Assembly (NCBI GenBank): GCA_024638905.1
Contig: JAHEJH010000053.1
Span: 1-10,753, forward strand
Length of the DNA: 10,753 bases
Source: Luminiphilus sp.
GTDB taxonomy: Bacteria > Pseudomonadota > Gammaproteobacteria > Pseudomonadales > Halieaceae
Reading direction: 5' to 3'
Both the position numbers and the translations under genes were made by a program. This document shows, one piece after another, positions 1 through 6,027 of the stretch. Position 1 is the stretch's first letter; the number at the start of each line of letters is the position of its first letter. The notes under the pieces are model-generated. The model did no database searches and was not told where the DNA came from. It worked only from the letters and a program-made list of their open reading frames with translations.

Positions 1-47
1 GCGCTCACTCGATGAGCATTTCGCTCCAAGGTTTCTAGGGCTATCTC

Positions 48-485
48 ATGAAATGTTTGCTGCAACGCGTTACCCAGGCATCGGTCACCGTGGCGGGCGA
101 GGTCGTGGGCGAAATCGATCGCGGGCTTCTGGTGCTGGCGGGTGTTGAGCCTGAGGACACCGAGCAAACGGTCACCCGCATGGCCGAGCGCCTGCTGCGC
201 TACCGGGTGTTTGCCGATGCCGAAGGCAAAATGAATCTGAACGTTGCAGAGGCCGGGGGCGCCATTCTACTGGTGTCGCAATTTACGCTGGCCGCCGATA
301 CTAACAGTGGCAACCGGCCAGGCTTCTCGACCGCCGCGCCACCCCAACAGGCATCCAACTTATGTAACCAGTTGGCAGACGCGTTGCGAAGAGGGGATGT
401 CCGGGTCGAGACAGGCCGCTTTGGCGCCGACATGCAGGTGGCACTGGTCAACGATGGCCCAGTGACGTTTTTGCTCAAGGTCTGA
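48..485 (+). CDS. dtd: D-aminoacyl-tRNA deacylase (DTD)
   Basis: This 145-residue cytoplasmic enzyme hydrolyses the ester bond of D-aminoacyl-tRNAs, and of glycine mischarged on tRNA-Ala, recycling the tRNA and keeping D-residues out of proteins. Both active-site signatures of the DTD1 family are visible: SQFTLAAD at residues 77-84 and NDGPVT (the Gly-cisPro type motif) at residues 135-140. The conserved N-terminus MKCLLQRVTQASV and the stretch ETGRFGADMQVAL also fit, and the length matches the usual 145 residues. The ATG at 48 is preceded by AGGG at 37-40 with a 7-nt spacer. The 47 bases before it show only short reading frames stopping at 13-15 and 36-38, perhaps the tail of an upstream gene that cannot be identified here. 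The gene converges on the P450 gene across 42 bp. It is a housekeeping gene with no evident link to its neighbours. Identification is secure. Confidence 0.96.
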   Translation: MKCLLQRVTQASVTVAGEVVGEIDRGLLVLAGVEPEDTEQTVTRMAERLLRYRVFADAEGKMNLNVAEAGGAILLVSQFTLAADTNSGNRPGFSTAAPPQQASNLCNQLADALRRGDVRVETGRFGADMQVALVNDGPVTFLLKV

Positions 486-527
486 CTGCTGGGGCTTTGA
501 TCGCCGGTTGAACTGCGGCGAAGTCGA

Positions 528-1763
528 TCAGGTGTGCAATACCACCGGCAGTGATGAATAACCCCGGACGAAGTTCGACAATACCCGTTCGGGTTGGCCG
601 ACCACCTCCACGTGAGAGAAGCGCTTGAGGATTTCCTCCCACAGGATGCGCAGCTGCATCTCGCCCAGGCGGTTGCCCATACAGCGGTGGATGCCGAAAC
701 CAAAAGAGAGATGGTAGCGGGGGTTCTTGCGATCGATGATGAAATCGTTAGGGCGCTCGATCGCGGTCTCGTCGTGATTACCCGATAGGTACCACATCAC
801 TACCTTGTCGCCTTTTCGAATTGTTTTGCCGCCGAGTTCGACGTCTCGCGTGGCGATGCGACGCATGTGCATGAGCGGCGTCTGCCAGCGGATCACCTCG
901 GACACCATGCTTGGGATCAGCGAGGGATCTGCCTTGAGCTTGGCGTACTCATCCGGATTCTGATTGAGCGCCAGTACGCCACCGGTGATCGAATTGCGGG
1001 TGGTGTCGTTGCCCCCCACGATCAGTAGCACCAGGTTGCCCAGATACTCCAGCGGGTCGTCCACCATCTCCTGCGTTTTGGGGTTGGTGGCCAACAGGCT
1101 GATCAGGTCCATGGTGTCAGGCGGGTTATTTTTACGCTGGTGCCACAGCTCGGTGAAGTAGGCCAGGCACTCGTGCAAGGCGGCGGTGCGTTCGTCCACA
1201 TCGCCATCACTCCCCGCGATCTCGGGTAGAGAGGTCGCCATGTCTGACCAGTAGGGCAGCTTGTGGCGATCTTCAAAAGGAAAGTCAAAGATCGTGGCCA
1301 GCATTTGTGTCGTGAGATTGATCGAGACTTTCTCAACCCAGTTGAACGACTCGCCAACGGGGAGGCCGTCCAGAATATCGCTGACACGTTGTCGAATCAG
1401 CGCTTCCATATCAGCTAGATTGCGCGGCGCCACCACACCCTGTACGGCGGCGCGTTGCACGTCGTGAATCGGTGGGTCCATGGCGATAAATTGTCTGACC
1501 GGCAGGTCATCACCGTAGTCACCAATGGTGATCGCGGGCTCTGAAGAGAAGGCCTCATGGTTGCCGTCGACCGCGGTGATGTCCTCAAAGCGGGCCACCG
1601 ACCAAAAGCCGCCGAACACATCGTTCTCGCTCCAGTGCACCGGATCCTCAGCCCGCAGTCGTGCAAAGTAGGGCCGCCACGCATCCTGTTGGTACAGCGT
1701 GGCGTCGCTGACATCGATCGCGTCGATAGGGAGGGTGCTGACATCTTGGAGTGGTGCATTCAT
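528..1763 (-). CDS. Cytochrome P450, CYP153 type (probable alkane/fatty-acid terminal hydroxylase)
   Basis: The 411-residue soluble P450 has all the core motifs. These are the I-helix oxygen-activation motif GGNDTT (250-255), the K-helix EVIR (ExxR, 289-292), and the haem loop FGFGIHRCMG (354-363) with C361 as the thiolate ligand. Several stretches look like the CYP153 family as I remember it: LPIDAIDVSD near the N-terminus, FIAMDPPIHDVQR (92-104), LIVGGNDTTRNS (247-258), IRWQTPLMHMRRIA (291-304) and KGDKVVMWYLSGN. CYP153 enzymes hydroxylate the terminal carbon of medium-chain alkanes, or the omega carbon of fatty acids and alcohols, using electrons from a ferredoxin and a ferredoxin reductase. 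Neither partner gene lies in this window, so electrons must come from elsewhere. No N-terminal membrane anchor is seen. The ATG is preceded on the coding strand by the SD-like GAGAAGA with a 7-nt spacer. The next gene upstream on the same strand is 150 bp away, so the P450 gene probably has its own promoter. Family assignment is strong; the substrate is inferred. Confidence 0.92.
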   Translation of the reverse strand: MNAPLQDVSTLPIDAIDVSDATLYQQDAWRPYFARLRAEDPVHWSENDVFGGFWSVARFEDITAVDGNHEAFSSEPAITIGDYGDDLPVRQFIAMDPPIHDVQRAAVQGVVAPRNLADMEALIRQRVSDILDGLPVGESFNWVEKVSINLTTQMLATIFDFPFEDRHKLPYWSDMATSLPEIAGSDGDVDERTAALHECLAYFTELWHQRKNNPPDTMDLISLLATNPKTQEMVDDPLEYLGNLVLLIVGGNDTTRNSITGGVLALNQNPDEYAKLKADPSLIPSMVSEVIRWQTPLMHMRRIATRDVELGGKTIRKGDKVVMWYLSGNHDETAIERPNDFIIDRKNPRYHLSFGFGIHRCMGNRLGEMQLRILWEEILKRFSHVEVVGQPERVLSNFVRGYSSLPVVLHT

Positions 1764-1824
1764 GGAGCGTTCTTCTCGTTATGGTTTTTTAAGCTCAGGT
1801 GTGCCGGCTGACCTAGGGTAGTGG

Positions 1825-1873
1825 CACTGATCAGTGTGAGGTGTCGATGCTACAGCGCCATGATCAGCATCGA
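1825..1873. promoter_or_regulatory. Palindromic operator-like region upstream of the P450 gene
   Basis: This lies 61-110 bp upstream of the P450 start codon. It contains a perfect 12-bp palindrome, CACTGATCAGTG (1825-1836). An 8-bp inverted repeat follows, TCGATGCT (1844-1851) and AGCATCGA (1866-1873). The heptamer TGATCAG occurs at 1828-1834 and again at 1861-1867, 33 bp apart, about three helical turns. That spacing suits a dimeric regulator binding two sites on one DNA face. No T-run follows either hairpin, so a terminator for the upstream hydrolase gene is less likely. No convincing -35/-10 pair was found nearby. The regulatory role is inferred. Confidence 0.35.
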
Positions 1874-1913
1874 TACATCCGTTTACGAGCAGATGGGCCG
1901 CTCTCCTCGATAA

Positions 1914-3080
1914 TTACTCTGCCACCGCATCAAATGCTGATTGCAACAGCGGGATAATGTCTCGTCGGACCAGTCTGGCGGGCGCGTCCGCATCGATCCG
2001 CGTGTAGTCATCGATGGCAACATAGCCACTAAAGCCCCGTTCTATATCCAGGAAGCTCACAGAGCCGAAGGCGCCGGGATCATCGTAGACCCCCGGGTTA
2101 TCGGTATCGATCCACCACCCCATGCCGTAAGGGACCGGGTCTTCTGCCACCACACCGCCTCGATCTACCCGCATCTCGGCCAGCGCCGCCTCACTGAGGA
2201 CCTGAGTCTCGCCACAGTAGCCGCCGTTCAGGTGCACCTGAAGCAGCTTTGCGTAGTCAGCAAGATTGGTGATGGCGCCCCCTTCGATATTGGGATTGGA
2301 CTGTCCAAGTAAACTGTCTGGTGTCCCGTCCCATAGCGACAGGTTTTCCCACATGTTGCCAAAGGTGAACACCTCAAGCCCGCAGGGGGTTGCCAAGTAT
2401 TGGTCTACCAGTTGGTTCCATGTCGCATTCGCCGACACGGCTGCTGTCACACCTGCCAGCTGCCACTGACTGCCGCCATAATCAAAGATGCTGCCCGCGT
2501 CATGGCTATCCGGCAGCGGCACACTGAGCAGGATCTGCCCGCAGGCTTCAAACTCGATCGATTCTTCAAAGCTGAACTGACAGAGGTGTGGCCCATACAG
2601 TCCGAGCTGCCTTAAGCCGGGAATACCCGAGGTATTGCTGACCAATTGCGCCGGCGTACGATCGGCATACACCCCATCAAAGGGCAGCACCTCTCCGATG
2701 GGTTGGCTCATGCTGAAGGTGGAGGCGGGATCTTCCTCGAGCGCCATCAGGGTCATGACCGCGGGCACCTTGCTGGTGGAGGCGAGCATTACCACCGTAT
2801 CTTCGGTGTGATCGCCGAAGGTGCCGGTATGAAGTGTGCCGCCTGCATCGACCACCACATAACTGATGCCATCAAAGACAAGGCTCTCGTCGATAAATGA
2901 CTGAAACGCGGCGTCGACCTCGTTGAAGTCGGGGGTCACTGGCTCTGGTGGCGCTGTGCCGCCACCTTGATTGGGAGGTGCGGGTGCGCTGCTGGAACCC
3001 CCGCCGCCACAGGCTGAAACCAAAGCGAGAAAAGAGAGCATGAGTAGGTGACGTGATATCAAATCAAAAAAACGGCGCAT
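1914..3080 (-). CDS. Lipoprotein serine hydrolase of the class C beta-lactamase/esterase fold
   Basis: The 388-residue protein has a lipoprotein signal peptide: basic MRR, a hydrophobic run, then the lipobox LVSAC with C24 as the lipidated residue. A Gly/Ser/Pro-rich linker follows at about 25-50. The probable catalytic domain (about 55-385) has STSK at 101-104 (SxxK: nucleophile S101, base K104). It also has the family-typical SNTSGIPG (148-155), FDYGGSQW (199-206, where Y201 would be the Y of the second motif) and GMGWW (319-323). The usual third motif, K/H-x-G, is not apparent; DDPGAFG (333-339) occupies roughly that place. This suggests an esterase, amidase or peptidase rather than an antibiotic-hydrolysing lactamase. 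Asp after the lipid Cys would favour the inner membrane, but Gly is found here, so outer-membrane sorting is likely. GAGG precedes the ATG with a 5-nt spacer. The gene diverges from the small secreted protein gene. Substrate unknown. Confidence 0.82.
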   Translation of the reverse strand: MRRFFDLISRHLLMLSFLALVSACGGGGSSSAPAPPNQGGGTAPPEPVTPDFNEVDAAFQSFIDESLVFDGISYVVVDAGGTLHTGTFGDHTEDTVVMLASTSKVPAVMTLMALEEDPASTFSMSQPIGEVLPFDGVYADRTPAQLVSNTSGIPGLRQLGLYGPHLCQFSFEESIEFEACGQILLSVPLPDSHDAGSIFDYGGSQWQLAGVTAAVSANATWNQLVDQYLATPCGLEVFTFGNMWENLSLWDGTPDSLLGQSNPNIEGGAITNLADYAKLLQVHLNGGYCGETQVLSEAALAEMRVDRGGVVAEDPVPYGMGWWIDTDNPGVYDDPGAFGSVSFLDIERGFSGYVAIDDYTRIDADAPARLVRRDIIPLLQSAFDAVAE

Positions 3081-3275
3081 AGGAACCTCGAGGAGACCGA
3101 GGTTAGATCGTCCTTGATTCGGCGTTGTAGCTCAACAGCCCGCGGGGTAAGGGCACAAACTAACTGTTGCAAAAACGATACATTATGAGATTATTAAAGT
3201 TACAAATGTTGCGTAATTGAACTCCGTATAGTGACGTTGAAGCATTGTGCTTCCCACCCAATATGGAGGTCCGTT
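3081..3275. promoter_or_regulatory. AT-rich divergent intergenic region
   Basis: The 195 bp between the divergent hydrolase and small-protein genes must hold both promoters. The part at about 3160-3230 is clearly AT-richer than its surroundings. A weak rightward candidate is TTGCAA (3167-3172), a 16-bp spacer and GATTAT (3189-3194), matching 4 of 6 at each hexamer. A TATAGT (3227-3232) also resembles a -10 box, but nothing lies at proper -35 spacing. Exact promoters cannot be fixed by eye. Confidence 0.35.
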
Positions 3276-3584
3276 ATGAAAATAGTTGGTTTATTGAAGC
3301 GTGTGGCGACGATGATGTCGGTCTTACTTGTAGCGTTTACCGTCGAGGTTTCAGCGGACACCGCCGAACAATTAGCGATCTGCAAATCCGAGTTGAAGAC
3401 AATGTATGGCGAGGGTACGCGGGTTAGAATGTACGGCACCAAGTCGTATCGTGGTGTCGAGACACTCAAGCTGAAGGTGACGCCCGAGGGCGACTCTTCC
3501 ATGACGCTTCAGTGCTCGGGTGACACCGAGTCCGACGAGCGCGTGGTGCTCAAAGACAAAAATGGGGAAACGCTGGTCTCGTAA
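3276..3584 (+). CDS. Small secreted protein of unknown function
   Basis: The encoded protein has 102 residues. I chose the ATG at 3276 because GGAGG (3265-3269) sits 6 bases upstream; an in-frame ATG at 3231 lacks such a site and would spoil the signal peptide. The N-terminus MKIVGLLKRV plus the hydrophobic stretch MMSVLLVAF and VSA|DT form a classical Sec signal, with cleavage predicted after A27. The mature part is about 75 residues, charged, mostly short beta-like segments, with exactly two cysteines (C36 and C80) that could form one disulfide in the periplasm. The spacing of a CK motif near the mature N-terminus is loosely like small periplasmic DUF families, but I do not recognise the family with confidence. 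It lies 41 bp before the LysR gene and may be co-transcribed with it. Confidence 0.75.
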   Translation: MKIVGLLKRVATMMSVLLVAFTVEVSADTAEQLAICKSELKTMYGEGTRVRMYGTKSYRGVETLKLKVTPEGDSSMTLQCSGDTESDERVVLKDKNGETLVS

Positions 3585-3625
3585 TGGATAAGCCAGCAGC
3601 GCCCCTCAACAGGGGGAACAGCCCA

Positions 3626-4525
3626 ATGAACTGGGATGATTTGAAGGTGCTGCTGGCCCTTTCTCGCGAAGGCTCCACCCGCAAAGCTGCCGCCAAATTG
3701 GGTGTCAGTAATACCACTGTGATGCGTCGCCTTGAGTCGCTGGAGGGGCAGGTCGGTGGTCGCCTGTTTGACCGCACGCCTGATGGCTTCAGGGCCACTT
3801 CTTTGGCCGATCAGCTACTGCCCACCGCGCGCGAGGTTGAGGAAATGCTTGCTGAGGCTGAGCGGCAGGTGTCCGGGAAGGACTCGGAACTGAGTGGACG
3901 GATTAAACTCTCACTGCCGGCTGTGCCGGTGACGCATATTGGCGAGGCTGTGGCAGAGTTTGCGCTCCAATATCCTCGCATTGAGTTAGACATTACCGTC
4001 AGTGACCAGCCCGTGGATCTGGCGCGACGTGAGGCCGACATCGCGGTCCGGGGTATCCCCAAACACAAGCGCCCTCCCAAGGATATCGTTGGCATCAAAC
4101 TGGGCCGGATTTCCCTGGGCTACTACGTTCACAAAGAGTTGCTGAGCGAGGCGTCACGAGGCCACCGCGAGCTGACCTGCATTCGCGCCTCGGGCCGGGC
4201 GCTCTCCCTCGGAGACTTGCCCGATCCGGAATCACTGGGCTTGAAAAGCCGACATCTGATCGACGGCATCACACCCCGCACTGTGGCGGTGACCAATAAA
4301 TTGGGTGTCGCGGCGTTGCCCTGTTTTCTCGCCAAGCAGTACCCGGAGCTCATGCTATTACCCGGTGTCCCCTCGGCTCATTGGGGGTACACCTGGTTGC
4401 TGCATCACAAGGACCTGCGGCAGTCGGCGCGTATCCGCACGCTGTTCAAGCACCTCTCTATGCTCGAGGAGAAATGGCCCAGTGCTTGGGATACCAGCCC
4501 CCAAGTGGCGCCTCAGGCCGCGTAA
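3626..4525 (+). CDS. LysR-family transcriptional regulator
   Basis: The protein has 299 residues, typical for the family. The N-terminal winged helix-turn-helix runs from about 1 to 60: NWDDLKVLLALSREGSTRK, AAAKLGVSNTTVMRRLESLE, then GGRLFDRTPDGFRAT. A linker helix covers about 62-88. The effector-binding domain (about 90-290) includes LARREADIAVRG (132-143), the usual LysR strand and helix, and GYYVHKELL (165-173). I chose the ATG at 3626 over an in-frame ATG at 3584. AGGGGGAA (3611-3618) lies just upstream of it and the protein then begins right at the helix-turn-helix. The earlier ATG overlaps the stop of the small-protein gene (TAATG) and would add 14 residues by coupled translation, so it cannot be fully excluded. 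The gene faces the methyltransferase operon in the same direction, 117 bp upstream, which makes it a candidate regulator of that operon. Effector unknown. Confidence 0.93.
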   Translation: MNWDDLKVLLALSREGSTRKAAAKLGVSNTTVMRRLESLEGQVGGRLFDRTPDGFRATSLADQLLPTAREVEEMLAEAERQVSGKDSELSGRIKLSLPAVPVTHIGEAVAEFALQYPRIELDITVSDQPVDLARREADIAVRGIPKHKRPPKDIVGIKLGRISLGYYVHKELLSEASRGHRELTCIRASGRALSLGDLPDPESLGLKSRHLIDGITPRTVAVTNKLGVAALPCFLAKQYPELMLLPGVPSAHWGYTWLLHHKDLRQSARIRTLFKHLSMLEEKWPSAWDTSPQVAPQAA

Positions 4526-4541
4526 CGCTGTTCGTCAGGAC

Positions 4542-4570
4542 TTGACCGGCCCGCAGTGAGGCAGGATATT
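4542..4570 (+). promoter_or_regulatory. Candidate sigma-70 promoter of the methyltransferase operon
   Basis: TTGACC (4542-4547, 5 of 6 matches to the -35 consensus) is followed by exactly 17 bp and GATATT (4565-4570, 4 of 6 to the -10). Transcription would begin near 4577, giving a leader of about 66 nt before the methyltransferase ATG at 4643. It lies just after the LysR stop codon at 4525, the natural place for the operon promoter. Confidence 0.45.
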
Positions 4571-4586
4571 CGTGGTCACGCCCACG

Positions 4587-4633
4587 GCGCGCTTTCCTTT
4601 ATCCATTGGATAACAGCGCGCTTTTGATAAAGG
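4587..4633 (+). promoter_or_regulatory. Leader with two mutually exclusive hairpins (possible attenuator or translational switch)
   Basis: Fold A pairs GCGCGCT (4587-4593) with AGCGCGC (4615-4621). Inside it TTATCC (4599-4604) pairs with GGATAA (4608-4613) around an ATT loop, and TTTT follows (4622-4625), so it looks like a modest intrinsic terminator. Fold B pairs CCTTTATC (4596-4603) with GATAAAGG (4626-4633). That second arm contains the AAAGG Shine-Dalgarno of the methyltransferase gene, whose ATG lies 9 nt further on. The folds share bases 4599-4603, so they exclude each other. The inner part is also a perfect DNA palindrome, TTATCC-ATT-GGATAA, and so could instead be a protein operator. 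The simpler reading is a terminator for the LysR gene. Confidence 0.45.
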
Positions 4634-4642
4634 CCGGACGCG

Positions 4643-5752
4643 ATGACCAAGCCAACAGCGGAAATGAATCGGTCAACCGTGCACGCGCTCTCTCCCATGC
4701 AGAGCTGTCGCGATCGGGGCAGGCAGTCTTTTATTTTTCATGCCAAGCGCCAGTTGGGCCAATTCGCGCGCTCCACCCTGCAAGCCGAATTCGGCAACGC
4801 GCAGGTGACTGACGACACCGAATCTTCTGTGGCGCCCCTCGACAAACATCCCGCTTTTGCCGCGTGGAGCGCGCTCAATATCGGCTCCCAGCAGCAAATG
4901 TGGCGTGCGCTCGGTGACATGGTCAGCCGCCAAGCGCCGGCTCTGGACGAAGCTGCCAAGGAATGGAATAAGGCCGCAAAAAAAGGGTCCATTGAGTTGG
5001 ATCCTGAGCTGGCCATGCCCACTTACTTCGCCAGCACTGCTTACCACGGTCAGCCCGGTGGCTACTGTCTCGATCGTGACAGCGACGATTGGTACGCCGG
5101 TGCATTACAGGAGGCGGGAGGGACGCTCTACAGCAGGGGTGCAGGCACCGGTGCCAAGGACAGTAAAGGCCAGGCCGTGCTGCGATTTATCGAGGCGACC
5201 TTCCCCGGATTCTCTCCTCAGCGGGTTGTCGATTTGGGTTGCGGTTACGGCGGCCAGACCGGCAACTATGTCGTCGGATTTCCCGACGCAGAGATTCACG
5301 GCGTGGACTTGGGCGCGGGGCTTCTGCGCTATGCCCATCCCCGCGCCGAGGCATTGGGCCTGCCCATTCATTTCAAGCAAGCCTGCGCGAGTGCCACCGG
5401 CTTCCCAGATGCGTCCTTCGATCTGGTGGTGAGCAATATTCTGCTCCATGAGATACCGCGCGAGATGCTGGAGGCGGTCATGCGCGAGAGTTTTCGGGTA
5501 CTCAAGCCCGGCGGTCTGGTAGTCCACCAGGATGTGCCGACACAACGCCCCGATACCCCCGCCTTCCAGCAGTGGCTTTCGAACTGGCAGGTGGCCCATA
5601 ACGATGAGCCGTTCTGGCAATCCTTTGCCGAGACGTCAGTGCCCGATGCGCTGATCTCTGCGGGCTTCTCCAGTGAGGACGTCTTTGAGTCCTACCAACC
5701 GCAGATTGATGGCCCTTTGGTGTGGTACATGGTCGGTGCCCGCAAATTATGA
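4643..5752 (+). CDS. SAM-dependent class I methyltransferase with a long N-terminal region
   Basis: In this 369-residue protein the Rossmann methyltransferase domain covers about 170-300. Motif I is VVDLGCGYGG (195-204), which binds S-adenosylmethionine. D222 in HGVDLG ends beta-2 and would contact the ribose, FDLVVSNILLHEI (259-271) is motif IV, and VLKPGGLVV (286-294) is the usual late-domain loop. This resembles the Methyltransf_11/UbiE-like group that acts on small molecules; the acceptor is unknown. About 165 residues precede the fold. They include a charged helical segment and MPTYFASTAYHGQPGGY (125-141), which I cannot assign to a domain and may shape the substrate pocket. The ATG at 4643 has AAAGG (4629-4633) with a 9-nt spacer; later in-frame ATGs at 4664 and 4697 are possible. 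The stop overlaps the next gene's start by 4 bp (ATGA), indicating an operon. The fold is secure, the reaction partner is not. Confidence 0.88.
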   Translation: MTKPTAEMNRSTVHALSPMQSCRDRGRQSFIFHAKRQLGQFARSTLQAEFGNAQVTDDTESSVAPLDKHPAFAAWSALNIGSQQQMWRALGDMVSRQAPALDEAAKEWNKAAKKGSIELDPELAMPTYFASTAYHGQPGGYCLDRDSDDWYAGALQEAGGTLYSRGAGTGAKDSKGQAVLRFIEATFPGFSPQRVVDLGCGYGGQTGNYVVGFPDAEIHGVDLGAGLLRYAHPRAEALGLPIHFKQACASATGFPDASFDLVVSNILLHEIPREMLEAVMRESFRVLKPGGLVVHQDVPTQRPDTPAFQQWLSNWQVAHNDEPFWQSFAETSVPDALISAGFSSEDVFESYQPQIDGPLVWYMVGARKL

Positions 5753-6027
5753 AGCAGGGCGCCCAACCTTCAGACAAACCTGCCTACTTTGAAGACCCGG
5801 CGATGCAGGCGCTTTACCAGATGGTGCTGATACTGGGTGAGGAGCTGGCGGCAACACGCGAGCAGCTCCACGCACTGATCGCTTTGTGCGAGGCAGGCAC
5901 CGTGCCCACAGCAGAGGCGCTAGAGGCGTTCGTGCCCGATGAGCAGTTTGATCAGGAGCGCGCCGATTGGGTGGCCCGCTTGCTGGAGCCCCTGGAAAAG
6001 ATGAGTAGTCAGTCGGGCGACGCGTGA
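5749..6027 (+). CDS. Small helical protein of unknown function between methyltransferase and transporter
   Basis: The protein has 92 residues and starts at the ATG overlapping the methyltransferase stop (ATGA, 5749-5752). There is no good Shine-Dalgarno of its own, so translation probably depends on coupling. It has no signal peptide and no membrane span. The sequence is acidic and almost wholly helix-forming. One amphipathic helix runs from about 16 to 48 (ALYQMVLILGEELAATREQL onwards), then a short turn containing GTVPTAEAL, then a second helix around 69-87 (DQERADWVARLLEPLEKM). Such a two-helix shape suits a partner or accessory subunit that binds one of its neighbours, but that is inference. 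I do not recognise the family. Its stop overlaps the transporter start by 4 bp (GTGA), so it sits in the middle of a coupled three-gene unit, which argues strongly that it is a real gene. Confidence 0.8.
   Translation: MKQGAQPSDKPAYFEDPAMQALYQMVLILGEELAATREQLHALIALCEAGTVPTAEALEAFVPDEQFDQERADWVARLLEPLEKMSSQSGDA

Noticed and set aside
498..530. Possible terminator hairpin between dtd and the P450 gene (CGCCG 502-506 with CGGCG 516-520, flanked by TGAT/ATCA)
   Set aside because: The stem is only 5 bp with a 9-nt loop and no T-run on either strand. It may slow polymerase between the convergent genes but cannot be called a terminator.
200..703. 167-codon reading frame on the minus strand across dtd and the P450 3' end
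   Set aside because: It is antisense to dtd and overlaps the end of the P450 in another frame. Its composition is Ser/Arg/Pro-rich, as expected of a shadow, and it has no recognisable motif.
1914..3080. Reading the serine hydrolase as an antibiotic beta-lactamase gene
   Set aside because: The SxxK motif alone is shared by many esterases and peptidases. The second and third motifs are atypical and the protein is a lipoprotein with a long linker, so a resistance role is not supported.
5105..5620. 171-codon minus-strand frame inside the methyltransferase gene
   Set aside because: It lies wholly opposite the SAM-binding domain, whose motifs are unmistakable, and has no domain or ribosome-binding site. 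It is a high-GC shadow frame.
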